Below are positions 5,750 through 13,286 of a stretch of DNA of 21,025 bases, piece by piece. Source of the DNA: Candidatus Gastranaerophilales bacterium (lineage in GTDB: Bacteria; Cyanobacteriota; Vampirovibrionia; Gastranaerophilales; Gastranaerophilaceae); contig QAMI01000019.1 in assembly GCA_003150395.1 (NCBI GenBank), forward strand, positions 1 to 21,025, read 5' to 3'. The stretch's first letter is position 1. Every line of letters begins with the position of its first letter. A program made the position numbers and the translations under genes. Under the pieces are notes generated by a model, which did no database searches, was not told where the DNA came from, and saw nothing but the letters and a program-made list of their open reading frames with translations.

Positions 5750-8132
5750 TAAACTTACCATCCTTAATTTCATTGAATTTTTCTTCACCAAGCTGGATTT
5801 TCAAATCTTCAATCCGGCGTTCAATCTTGTTGAGATTCTTTTCACTCAAATTACCCTCTGCAATTGATTTTGCATGCAAATATTTTTTAAGCGCAACCTC
5901 AGGATTTTTTGAGGATAGATAGAAATCTCCAAGCGCGAGGGTGGAGGAAACCTTATAGAAAACTTCATTAAGCTTGCAGGCGGTTTCATATGCGCGATTG
6001 TAGAATTTGAAAGCGGTTTCAGGATTTTTACGTCTATTTAAGGAGGCAAGTTTCATGGAGGAAAGATAAATTCCGTTTAAGTTATTATTTTCTTCGTCTA
6101 TTGCGAGGCTTAATTCGTAAAACTTGATTGCAGAATCTTTCGCGTCAGCATCTTCATAAATTGCGGCAAGATTTGAGTATGCACTTGAGATGAAAGGATT
6201 TTTTTCTTTTTGAATTTCTACGCAATTTTTATAGAACATTACTGCCTGTTTTGTTTCGCCTTTTTCATCGCTTGCAATTGCAAATTTATAATAAAGTTCT
6301 GCCAAAAGGGATTCATTTTCACTATTTTCGGAATATTCAAGCGCAGACTTCAGATTTTCATAAGCTTTATCAACATCATCGTCCGACAAATCTGCTAGTA
6401 AAATATAAGATTTTATGTAACTGTCAGGCTGAAGATTTTTGAGCGATACAATTTCAGTCAAAACATCTTTTGCATTTTCACGTTTGAACATCATATAATA
6501 GATATTTGCTATTTCAAACTTTATTTCAGAGAGCTTTAGAATATCTCCGGCTGAGGAATAAATTTTTGCGGCTTCCTCATAATATTTCAGAGAGTTAAAC
6601 CAGTCTGAAAGCTTTGCATATGCACCTGCCAGCTTTGTATAAACGATCGGCTGAAATGTTTGAAAATCGCTGTCATTTTTCATCATTAAGCAGCGCTGGT
6701 AAATCATCACAACACGTTTAAAATTAAAATTATTTTCCTCCTGACGCGCGCGGTTGACAAGTTCAAGAATTGACATATTATTTTCTTTTTCGATTTCTTT
6801 TAGCTGCTCGTCAGTAAATGTAATAAATTCATTAATAGAATCAGCAATTTTATTCATAATACTGACTTCTTCCTCTTCGCTTTCAAAAATGAAACTAATA
6901 CTGCTGATATCTTTTTTCGGTGGAATTTCAAGCGGTTCTTCTACTTTTAATGGTTCAGCAGGCTCCAAAACGTGTTTAGGTTTAATAACAGGCTTTTTAG
7001 GAAGAAACATGCTATGATATTCGATTTCCGAGCGCATTGTCGCACGAGAAATCAACAAATCTCTTTCCATCGGTTTAAGCGGAAGCTGTGTGTTATAGAG
7101 TTCAACGCAGCTTCTGTGAAGTTTAACAGCAACATTATCCGGAATTGAGTTTTCTGCAATACTTTTGTAATAATCCTTGAGATAAATCATATTTTCATCT
7201 TTTGAAAGTATCATTGCCTCAATAAAAATCTTTATTTTAATTTCATCAAATAAATTAAAAGCTTTTAACAGCTTAACACTGACAGGGTGCCTTACAACAG
7301 TTAAAAACCTGAAAAGATGACCGCTCACCGGATCTACAAGCGCAAGCGCTTCACGCAATATAAAATCATTGAAGGATAGAAAGCTTTTGCTGAACCCGCC
7401 AATGAATTCATACAAACTCAACCCTCTAATTTTAATAATTTTCACAGCAAGCGCTGTATACAAAAAATATCCGCGCGTATGCTTATAAAGTTCATCCGAA
7501 ACCGGTCCGATAAGTTTTATATCGGAAGATTTAAGATATTTTTCGAAAAGATGCTTTTCTAACGCCCCAATTGAAATTTTAGTATAGTCAAAAACATTTT
7601 CAAAATCTTCATAATCAAATTTTCTTGAAATAATTACAACTTTCACACGTCCGGTCTGTGAAAGATGCTTTAAAAATCCCAAAATCTCAGGCTTGTTATT
7701 TTTTAAAACCTCTTCAAAAGAATCAAGAACAATTACAACCGGAGATGTAATCGACATAAAATATGAATTAATTTTTTGGACAAAATTTTCAGAACGCATT
7801 TTCGGTTCTTGAATAATATTTTCTGCCGCAAGCTCTTTAAATTTTTCAAAAAATGAAAGCAGGAGATCTTCAAGAATGGTTGTTTCATAACAATTGTATT
7901 TAAGAGTAATAACTTCCGTTTTTAAAAATCTCAAAAAGTAATCTACAACTGAGGATTTTCCTGTTCCTAAAAAACCGTTAACCAGCATCAGGAATTTTTC
8001 AGATTGAAAAAATTCGCTCATCTGACAAAACTGTTTAAGATTATTCTCGGCAAGAACAGAGTTCAAGAATGCGCCCGATGTGTTTAAAAAAAGTTTTTTA
8101 TCTGATATTTCGTTTATGAAAAGCTGTTCCAT
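5736..8132 (-). CDS. STAND-like P-loop ATPase with C-terminal TPR array
   Basis: This is a 798-residue, probably cytoplasmic protein. An N-terminal NTPase module shows Walker A GFLGTGKSS (53-61), Walker B VVIVLDSFEE (132-141, D137) and a sensor-like strand VKVVIISR (163-170, R170). Helical and winged-helix-like stretches (200-370) follow, then a proline- and lysine-rich linker (380-405), then about 320 residues of tandem TPR-like helices (460-780). This order is that of STAND/AAA-type signalling ATPases, which use nucleotide-dependent oligomerisation and TPRs as the ligand or partner sensor. No DNA-binding effector domain was recognised. The gene is first in a probable transcript with rsmG and the GNAT-like gene. 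There is no SD sequence before its ATG, so the mRNA may be leaderless. Its biological role is unknown. Confidence 0.8.
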   Translation of the reverse strand: MEQLFINEISDKKLFLNTSGAFLNSVLAENNLKQFCQMSEFFQSEKFLMLVNGFLGTGKSSVVDYFLRFLKTEVITLKYNCYETTILEDLLLSFFEKFKELAAENIIQEPKMRSENFVQKINSYFMSITSPVVIVLDSFEEVLKNNKPEILGFLKHLSQTGRVKVVIISRKFDYEDFENVFDYTKISIGALEKHLFEKYLKSSDIKLIGPVSDELYKHTRGYFLYTALAVKIIKIRGLSLYEFIGGFSKSFLSFNDFILREALALVDPVSGHLFRFLTVVRHPVSVKLLKAFNLFDEIKIKIFIEAMILSKDENMIYLKDYYKSIAENSIPDNVAVKLHRSCVELYNTQLPLKPMERDLLISRATMRSEIEYHSMFLPKKPVIKPKHVLEPAEPLKVEEPLEIPPKKDISSISFIFESEEEEVSIMNKIADSINEFITFTDEQLKEIEKENNMSILELVNRARQEENNFNFKRVVMIYQRCLMMKNDSDFQTFQPIVYTKLAGAYAKLSDWFNSLKYYEEAAKIYSSAGDILKLSEIKFEIANIYYMMFKRENAKDVLTEIVSLKNLQPDSYIKSYILLADLSDDDVDKAYENLKSALEYSENSENESLLAELYYKFAIASDEKGETKQAVMFYKNCVEIQKEKNPFISSAYSNLAAIYEDADAKDSAIKFYELSLAIDEENNNLNGIYLSSMKLASLNRRKNPETAFKFYNRAYETACKLNEVFYKVSSTLALGDFYLSSKNPEVALKKYLHAKSIAEGNLSEKNLNKIERRIEDLKIQLGEEKFNEIKDGKFNEIQ

Positions 8133-8140
8133 ATAAGTTA

Positions 8141-8169
8141 ATATTAAATGATATCGGGATTTTTTGCAA
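8141..8169 (-). promoter_or_regulatory. Possible promoter for the STAND-TPR gene, near-leaderless transcript
   Basis: On the minus strand TTGCAA (8169-8164) is followed after 17 nt by TAATAT (8146-8141). Each hexamer matches 4 of 6 consensus bases. Transcription would start 1-3 nt before the ATG at 8132, which agrees with the absence of an SD. Moderate-to-weak evidence. Confidence 0.3.
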
Positions 8170-8185
8170 ATTAAATTTTACATAA

Positions 8186-8213
8186 TTGCACAAAATATTT
8201 TTTATAGTACAAT
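8186..8213 (+). promoter_or_regulatory. Likely promoter of the envelope/LPS operon
   Basis: A -10 element TACAAT (8208-8213, 5 of 6) is preceded by 16 nt and a weak -35 TTGCAC (8186-8191). TATAAG (8213-8218) is an overlapping alternative -10. Transcription would begin about 20 nt before the AGGGGA ribosome-binding site of the 34-residue gene. Confidence 0.4.
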
Positions 8214-8239
8214 ATAAGTAGTAAACTTAGGGGAAGAAG

Positions 8240-8344
8240 ATGGAATTTTTCAGAAAACATCAAAAATTAATTATCGGTATTATTGCCGTAACTTTTATTG
8301 CCTGGACTGTAGGCTTAATGATGCTGCCTCTCATTTTCAAATAG
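8240..8344 (+). CDS. 34-residue single-pass membrane miniprotein, first gene of the envelope operon
   Basis: ATG 8240 to TAG 8342-8344 encodes 34 residues: a basic start (MEFFRKHQKL), then a hydrophobic helix (about residues 10-33: IIGIIAVTFIAWTVG and on) and a final Lys. A strong ribosome-binding site (AGGGGAAG) lies about 6 nt before the ATG. The stop is 8 nt before the next gene. The RKHQK-hydrophobic pattern resembles the N-terminal inner-membrane anchor of PpiD/SurA-like peptidyl-prolyl isomerases. Nothing of the chaperone or isomerase domains is present, so it may be a truncated relic or a true small membrane protein. Orientation with the basic end in the cytoplasm is expected from the positive-inside rule. 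Confidence 0.65.
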   Translation: MEFFRKHQKLIIGIIAVTFIAWTVGLMMLPLIFK

Positions 8345-8352
8345 GAAAATAA

Positions 8353-9477
8353 ATGAATTTAACCAAAACTTTTCAAAATTTATTTATAACTATATTGATG
8401 GTGTTAATATGTTTAGCTACAGTAACACCTCAGCAGGCTTGTGCAACATCACTCGACCAGAAAAAAAGACAGACTCGAGAAAAAATTAAACGCATTCAAC
8501 TCCTTGAAGGACTTGAAAAGAATAAACTTTACAAAAACCAGCAAAAGCTTGAAAACACTCATTCAACTCTTGAAAATTCAAAAGCTCAGTACAATGCCTT
8601 GCAAAATAAACTTAACCGTATGGAAATAGAATTATCCAAGGCTCAAACGGATTTTAACAATTCTGATGCTCAGCTTAAAAACAGAATTCGTCAAGTATTC
8701 AAAAACCAGAGACTTGGAATGTTTGAACTTATTCTTTCTGCAAAAGACGTAAACGCACTTCTTGATGTTGTTTATTTCGAAAGAATTATCATCAAACGTG
8801 ATTACAACAAAATGGTTGAGTTGAGAGAAAAATCACAAAAACTTGCGAAAATGAAAAAAGACGTTGAAGCCCAAAAGCTTGCCCTGGCCTCAACAATTGA
8901 TGATATAAATTCACAACAAAGGTCAATCAAACAAGCTATTGCTCAAAACCAGAGCATGATTAATAAGCTGAAAACCAACAAAGCATACTATCAAAAAGCC
9001 GAAAGAGAGCTTGAACGGCAATCAGAAAACCTTCAAAAAATGATAAGCAAAGGCTACAACAACTCAACAGTCAAAACAGCCTCTGGAGGATTTATGAAAC
9101 CTATAGCAGGAAGAATAACATCTCCTTTTGGCTGGAGAACCCACCCGATTTTTAACAGCAAAACCTTCCACTCCGGAGTTGACATCGGCGGCCCTAACGG
9201 CGGAAGCATAAGAGCCTCAAACAGCGGTAAAGTAATTTATTCAGGCTGGTATGGAGGATACGGAAAAGTGGTTATCATAGACCACGGAGTTGTTGGAGGA
9301 AAACCAACTACAACCTTATATGCCCATATGTCGACAATTAAAGTCAGCAATGGCCAAACAGTTGCAAAAGGCCAGGTAATCGGACTTGAAGGCACAACAG
9401 GCTATTCTACAGGCCCGCACTGCCACTTTGAAGTAAGAATTAACGGAAAACCGAATAACCCGCTTCAGTTTATTTAA
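8353..9477 (+). CDS. LytM/M23-domain periplasmic coiled-coil protein (EnvC/NlpD-like)
   Basis: This 374-residue protein has a signal peptide (hydrophobic 8-25, likely cleavage after A-C-A near residue 31; no proper lipobox). A long charged coiled coil (about 35-235) follows, then a C-terminal peptidase M23 domain (247-374). That is the architecture of EnvC-type amidase activators. Unlike E. coli EnvC, the zinc ligands are all present: H273 and D277 in HSGVD, H356 and H358 in HCHFEV, and the catalytic-type H325 in YAHMS. It may therefore be an active endopeptidase that cuts peptidoglycan cross-bridges. It acts in the periplasm on the cell wall, probably during division. It sits between the small membrane protein gene and the LptD-like gene with short gaps (8 and 15 nt). 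Confidence 0.9.
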   Translation: MNLTKTFQNLFITILMVLICLATVTPQQACATSLDQKKRQTREKIKRIQLLEGLEKNKLYKNQQKLENTHSTLENSKAQYNALQNKLNRMEIELSKAQTDFNNSDAQLKNRIRQVFKNQRLGMFELILSAKDVNALLDVVYFERIIIKRDYNKMVELREKSQKLAKMKKDVEAQKLALASTIDDINSQQRSIKQAIAQNQSMINKLKTNKAYYQKAERELERQSENLQKMISKGYNNSTVKTASGGFMKPIAGRITSPFGWRTHPIFNSKTFHSGVDIGGPNGGSIRASNSGKVIYSGWYGGYGKVVIIDHGVVGGKPTTTLYAHMSTIKVSNGQTVAKGQVIGLEGTTGYSTGPHCHFEVRINGKPNNPLQFI

Positions 9478-9492
9478 TAAAAGGACTTAATC

Positions 9493-11802
9493 TTGAAAAA
9501 ATTAGTAATAACAACTTTAATAACTCTAATGCTGCCAAATGCCGCATATTCTTTCACAGACATCTATCAGCATCCCTCAATCGAAAGAACAAAAGAGCAG
9601 CAGGAGCTTGAAGACATTCAACGTTTTTTCTATGAAGCCCCCTTGAATACTCGTGAAGTAATTATAAACCGCGAAGTTAAAGACCCTGAACAGTCTGAAC
9701 TCTCTAATGGAATGCCTTTTGTTAAGCAAATGCGCATAAAAATAAATAACCATTTTAAGATTAAAGCACATGAAGAAATGCTTCAACAAAAAAAACTTGA
9801 AGAACAGGCGCTTAAACAACTTCTCGACGAAGACGCTGACGAAACAACTCTTGAAGATTTGCAGCACGAAAATCTTCAAAATTTAATTGATATAACAAAT
9901 GCAAATTCAAAAGAAAAAAAAGAAAAAAAGAGCCTGAATATCTTTAAAAGGAATAAAAAAGAAGATAACGTCACTGAAACAAGAGAACAAAAAAATTCAA
10001 AAAAAGAGACGGCCGAAACCGAAGATGAAAATAACATAAAAATTCAAGGCGGTATTAAGCAGGTTGAAGCAGAAAAAGACGCTGTTCTTGACTGCGAAGT
10101 AGTCAACTATCTTGAAGACACCGAAGAAGTTGAAGCTTTAGGCAGACCTTCTTTAACCTTTCCGGCTCAAAATGTTACTATTATCGGCGACAGAATTACT
10201 TATAATTCTGTAAGCAATGTAATTAAAGCTTTCGACAACGTTGAGGTTGTGAAAGATGGCAACAAAATGTATGGTGATTATCTTCAAATTAATCTGAATG
10301 AAGAAAATGCATTTATTGATAAATTAAAATCAAAGCAGCCAAATATGACTATTTATGCAGAAACTGCTAATGCCTCTGACGAACTTGTAGTTCTCGAAAA
10401 AGGTAAGTTGGTTGCTGAAGATTCTTACATATTAAGACTTCAAACCCAGTTTATGAAAGTAAGAATTGATCAGATGGTAATTCCGGAAGCTGCCCAGTCT
10501 CATATGGATGACCTTGTCGGAAATACAAAAGTAAAAATCGTAGCTAAAAACTTAAAAATAAATGGTAAAGAACAACATGATGTGTTAACAGTAAAAGACG
10601 GAACAGTGCAATTTGGGGATTCAAAGATTTATGATTTCAAAAGGCTGACTGTTCATACAGATAAAAACCACAGCTACGTTGAAACAAATATTCCTGAATT
10701 CGGTTCGCGCTCAAGAATAGGTATGTTTGCCGGCCCGGGTTTTGTATTTGATGCACCTTTCGGCTCAACAGTCAAAGTGATGCCTCTGATTAACTATAAA
10801 GACGGCATAGGATTTGGCGGAGCGCTAAGGTACACGAGTGCAACCAACAGAACAGATATGATGTACGGAAGTGCCGAAAATATCTTTGTAATGCGAGGCA
10901 AACAAAAGCTTGATGACAAACTGCTTTTCCAATATGGCGTAAACTCTTATATGAACGACTGGTGGATGGGGCAGCGTATGGCAAAATATTTGGCTGAACT
11001 TGTTTATATGGACGGAACGCAAATCCCGGATTTCCTGGGCAAAAACAAACCATTAACATTCCAACAGCGACTAACTGCCGGATATATGCACGATACAGAT
11101 GTCAACAGATTTGATGAAAATATTAAATCTCCGGAAATGGGCACAACCCGTTTTAAATATATGGGAAGCATTTCCCAATCATTATATTCGTATCACAACA
11201 CCCCAAAAAGATTACATCTAGATGCCGGCGTAGTGCTACAGGGTAGCGCCGCCTTATATGGAACAGGAGATACGCAATTTGTCGGAAGAGTCGGTCCTGT
11301 ATTACACACCCAGTATAAATACTGGATACAGGATATTGGATATTTCCTTACTGCATATGACGACCATACACCTCTACCGCGTTTTGATACATACAGATAC
11401 GGTAAATCCAGTGTATTTTTACGCGAAGCTATCAGGGTGAATAAATATCTTACCGTTGCTTACGCTGCGACAATTAACCTTTCAAACGACTCTCCCAACA
11501 ACAAAGAATTTCAGGAAAACGCATTTATTGTTGCTCTTGGGCCAGATGATTTTAAGGTCAGTTTTGGTTATGACTTTATGCGCCAGCAAACATATTTCAC
11601 AATCGCAATGGCTTTAGATACCAAAGGCTCTTCGGTTGAATACGATAAAATGGAAATAGTTCATCCGGAAAGAGTTGGACGCGATACAAAAAAATACGTT
11701 AAACCTGTAGTTTTCCCGGAAGACAAACCAAATTTAAAACCGGCAAAACGAACCTACGCACAGGTGATAAATATTGAAGATCCAAATAGAGAACAACTTT
11801 AA
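9493..11802 (+). CDS. lptD: LptD/OstA-like outer-membrane LPS assembly protein
   Basis: This 769-residue protein has a signal peptide (cleavage near A-Y-S, residue 20). A Glu/Lys-rich, probably disordered or coiled region covers about 85-185. An OstA/LptA-like beta-jellyroll follows (about 188-290; blocks DAVLDCEVVNYLED and IIGDRITYNSVSNVIKAFDNV), then a long beta-strand region consistent with an outer-membrane barrel (about 415-720). LptD receives LPS from LptA and inserts it in the outer leaflet. The downstream lpxI-lpxB genes support that role. The charged insertion before the jellyroll and the roughly 40-residue hydrophilic tail after the last strand-like segment are unlike Proteobacterial LptD, and only one Cys (C201) is visible in place of the usual disulfide pairs. 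The symbol is used by domain order and context; LptD-like or OstA-like is the safer wording. Confidence 0.75.
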   Translation: MKKLVITTLITLMLPNAAYSFTDIYQHPSIERTKEQQELEDIQRFFYEAPLNTREVIINREVKDPEQSELSNGMPFVKQMRIKINNHFKIKAHEEMLQQKKLEEQALKQLLDEDADETTLEDLQHENLQNLIDITNANSKEKKEKKSLNIFKRNKKEDNVTETREQKNSKKETAETEDENNIKIQGGIKQVEAEKDAVLDCEVVNYLEDTEEVEALGRPSLTFPAQNVTIIGDRITYNSVSNVIKAFDNVEVVKDGNKMYGDYLQINLNEENAFIDKLKSKQPNMTIYAETANASDELVVLEKGKLVAEDSYILRLQTQFMKVRIDQMVIPEAAQSHMDDLVGNTKVKIVAKNLKINGKEQHDVLTVKDGTVQFGDSKIYDFKRLTVHTDKNHSYVETNIPEFGSRSRIGMFAGPGFVFDAPFGSTVKVMPLINYKDGIGFGGALRYTSATNRTDMMYGSAENIFVMRGKQKLDDKLLFQYGVNSYMNDWWMGQRMAKYLAELVYMDGTQIPDFLGKNKPLTFQQRLTAGYMHDTDVNRFDENIKSPEMGTTRFKYMGSISQSLYSYHNTPKRLHLDAGVVLQGSAALYGTGDTQFVGRVGPVLHTQYKYWIQDIGYFLTAYDDHTPLPRFDTYRYGKSSVFLREAIRVNKYLTVAYAATINLSNDSPNNKEFQENAFIVALGPDDFKVSFGYDFMRQQTYFTIAMALDTKGSSVEYDKMEIVHPERVGRDTKKYVKPVVFPEDKPNLKPAKRTYAQVINIEDPNREQL

Positions 11803-11803
11803 A

Positions 11804-12427
11804 ATGGAATTAAATGAATTAAAACAAACACTAATATATTATGGTAAACTCGCCGGACAAAAAAATATGACTCCAGGAATTTCCGGAAATATGTCTGCAC
11901 GCTTTGGCGATAAAATTCTGATTACAACTTCAGGCTCAGCAAATGAATATCTTGAAGAGGATGAGCTTGTTTTAATTGATTTTAAAGGAAATCAGTGTGA
12001 TAGCGGGAAAAAGCCTTCCAGCGAAAAAATGCTCCACGTTGAATACTACAAACAGCGTCCTGACATAAATTTCATTCTTCACATGCATTCGCCTTATTTA
12101 AGCACATTTGCAGCATGCAAAAAAGCTCTGGATGAACCTATAATGCCGGAAAATTTGTTTTATTTCGGGAAAATTCCGCTCGCCGAATACGGACTGCCAG
12201 GTTCAAACGACCTGGTTGAAAAAACCGCAAAATATTTTAAGGATTACAATGTAATCTTAATGGCAAATCACGGTATGATTTCAGCCGGAAAGACCGCAAA
12301 AGAAGCTTATCTGAATTTGGAACTAGCGGAAAGCTATGCTCAGGTGGTTTTGCAAAGCCAACTTCTCGGCGGTGCGGTATTTTTAAATGAAAAAGAAGTT
12401 GAAGAAATATATTCATTAAAAAAATAA
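11804..12427 (+). CDS. Class II aldolase/adducin-family protein (FucA-like)
   Basis: This 207-residue protein fits zinc-dependent class II aldolases and epimerases such as L-fuculose-1-phosphate aldolase. Visible active-site elements are GISGNMSAR (25-33), TTSG (41-44), the catalytic Glu in SSEK (E74), the zinc ligands H93 and H95 in HMHS, and H156 in NHGM. The spacing equals that of E. coli FucA (E73, H92, H94, H155) shifted by one. The substrate cannot be read from the sequence. I chose ATG 11804 (1 nt after the lptD stop), since the N-terminus then aligns with FucA. A TTG at 11774 with AGGTGA 6 nt upstream would add 10 residues and overlap lptD. It lies inside the LPS operon, so a sugar-phosphate substrate linked to the envelope is possible but unproven. 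Confidence 0.85.
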   Translation: MELNELKQTLIYYGKLAGQKNMTPGISGNMSARFGDKILITTSGSANEYLEEDELVLIDFKGNQCDSGKKPSSEKMLHVEYYKQRPDINFILHMHSPYLSTFAACKKALDEPIMPENLFYFGKIPLAEYGLPGSNDLVEKTAKYFKDYNVILMANHGMISAGKTAKEAYLNLELAESYAQVVLQSQLLGGAVFLNEKEVEEIYSLKK

Positions 12428-12430
12428 TTG

Positions 12431-12439
12431 TGATAAAAT
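12431..12439 (+). promoter_or_regulatory. Possible internal extended -10 promoter before lpxI
   Basis: TGA-TAAAAT (12431-12439) fits the TGn-TATAAT extended -10 pattern with 5 of 6 bases in the hexamer. It lies in the 37-nt gap between the aldolase and lpxI, the largest gap in the operon. It is followed by the lpxI ribosome-binding site AGAGGAA (12449-12455). No good -35 was seen. Confidence 0.35.
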
Positions 12440-12464
12440 AGCAGTAAAAGAGGAATTATAAAAA

Positions 12465-13286
12465 ATGTCTTTAATGTTGGAAAATAAACAGGGATTAATT
12501 GCAGGCGACGGAATTTTGCCTGTAAAAATGGCTCAATATGCGAAGGAAAACGGATTTGACGTTGTATGCATTTCGCTTGCAAAAGACAACCGTTCCAAAC
12601 TAAAAAAATACTGCTCAAAAGTTTACGACTGCCATCCTGGCGAAATAAACAAAATCGAAAATATTTTGAAAACAGAAGAAATAAAACAGGCAACATTTTT
12701 AGGAAAGGTTCATAAACGCGTGCTTTTACAGCTTCATAAATTCGACTCACGCGCAATCGAACTTTTAAAAACAATTAAAAGATTAAATGATGATGAAGTT
12801 ATGCTTTTAATCGTCAGAGAATTCGAAAAACTCGGAATAACCGTTCTTGACCAGACAATTTTCATCAAAAACCTTATGATTCCGGCAGGGGTTCTCGGCA
12901 AAAACAAACCGACCGAAGAACAGCTTCAGGATGTAAACTACGGCTTTTGGCTCGCCAAAGAAATGGGAAAAATCGATGTCGGCCAGTCTGTTGTGATTAA
13001 GGATAAAATGGCAATGGCCGTTGAAGCTATCGAAGGAACAGACATGTGCATTAAACGCGGTGCTAAACTTGCCAAAAAAGACGCAGTCGTTGTAAAAGTT
13101 GCAAAACCAAAACAGGACAAACGTTTTGACATTCCGGCAGTGGGTTTAAGAACTTTAAAAACAATGAAAAAATACAAAGCCGCACTTCTTGCTGTTGAAG
13201 CTGATGAAACAATTATCGTAAATCAGGAAGAAGTTATAAAATTTGCAGATGAAAATAACATTGTATTAATGGCAGTTAATTCATGA
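12465..13286 (+). CDS. lpxI: UDP-2,3-diacylglucosamine diphosphatase LpxI
   Basis: LpxI hydrolyses UDP-2,3-diacylglucosamine to 2,3-diacylglucosamine 1-phosphate (lipid X) and UMP, the fourth step of lipid A synthesis. It replaces LpxH in many non-enterobacterial diderms. The 273-residue length is typical. Motifs seen are GLIAGDGILPV (10-20), AVEAIEGTD (185-193) and KPKQDKRFDIPAVG (214-227). The last contains the Asp (D222) that probably corresponds to the catalytic Asp studied in Caulobacter LpxI. AGAGGAA lies about 10 nt before the ATG. The stop overlaps the lpxB start by ATGA, so the enzyme that makes lipid X is coupled to the one that uses it. This adjacency strengthens the call. Confidence 0.93.
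   Translation: MSLMLENKQGLIAGDGILPVKMAQYAKENGFDVVCISLAKDNRSKLKKYCSKVYDCHPGEINKIENILKTEEIKQATFLGKVHKRVLLQLHKFDSRAIELLKTIKRLNDDEVMLLIVREFEKLGITVLDQTIFIKNLMIPAGVLGKNKPTEEQLQDVNYGFWLAKEMGKIDVGQSVVIKDKMAMAVEAIEGTDMCIKRGAKLAKKDAVVVKVAKPKQDKRFDIPAVGLRTLKTMKKYKAALLAVEADETIIVNQEEVIKFADENNIVLMAVNS

Noticed and set aside
5750..5791. Longer RsmG start at ATG 5791 (14 extra residues)
   Set aside because: It increases overlap with the upstream gene to 56 nt, the residues do not resemble the family N-terminus, and AAGGA is better placed for ATG 5749.
12340..12774. 144-residue minus-strand ORF across the aldolase end and lpxI start
   Set aside because: It is antisense to two genes with clear family motifs, and has no domain or ribosome-binding site. 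It is a codon-bias shadow.
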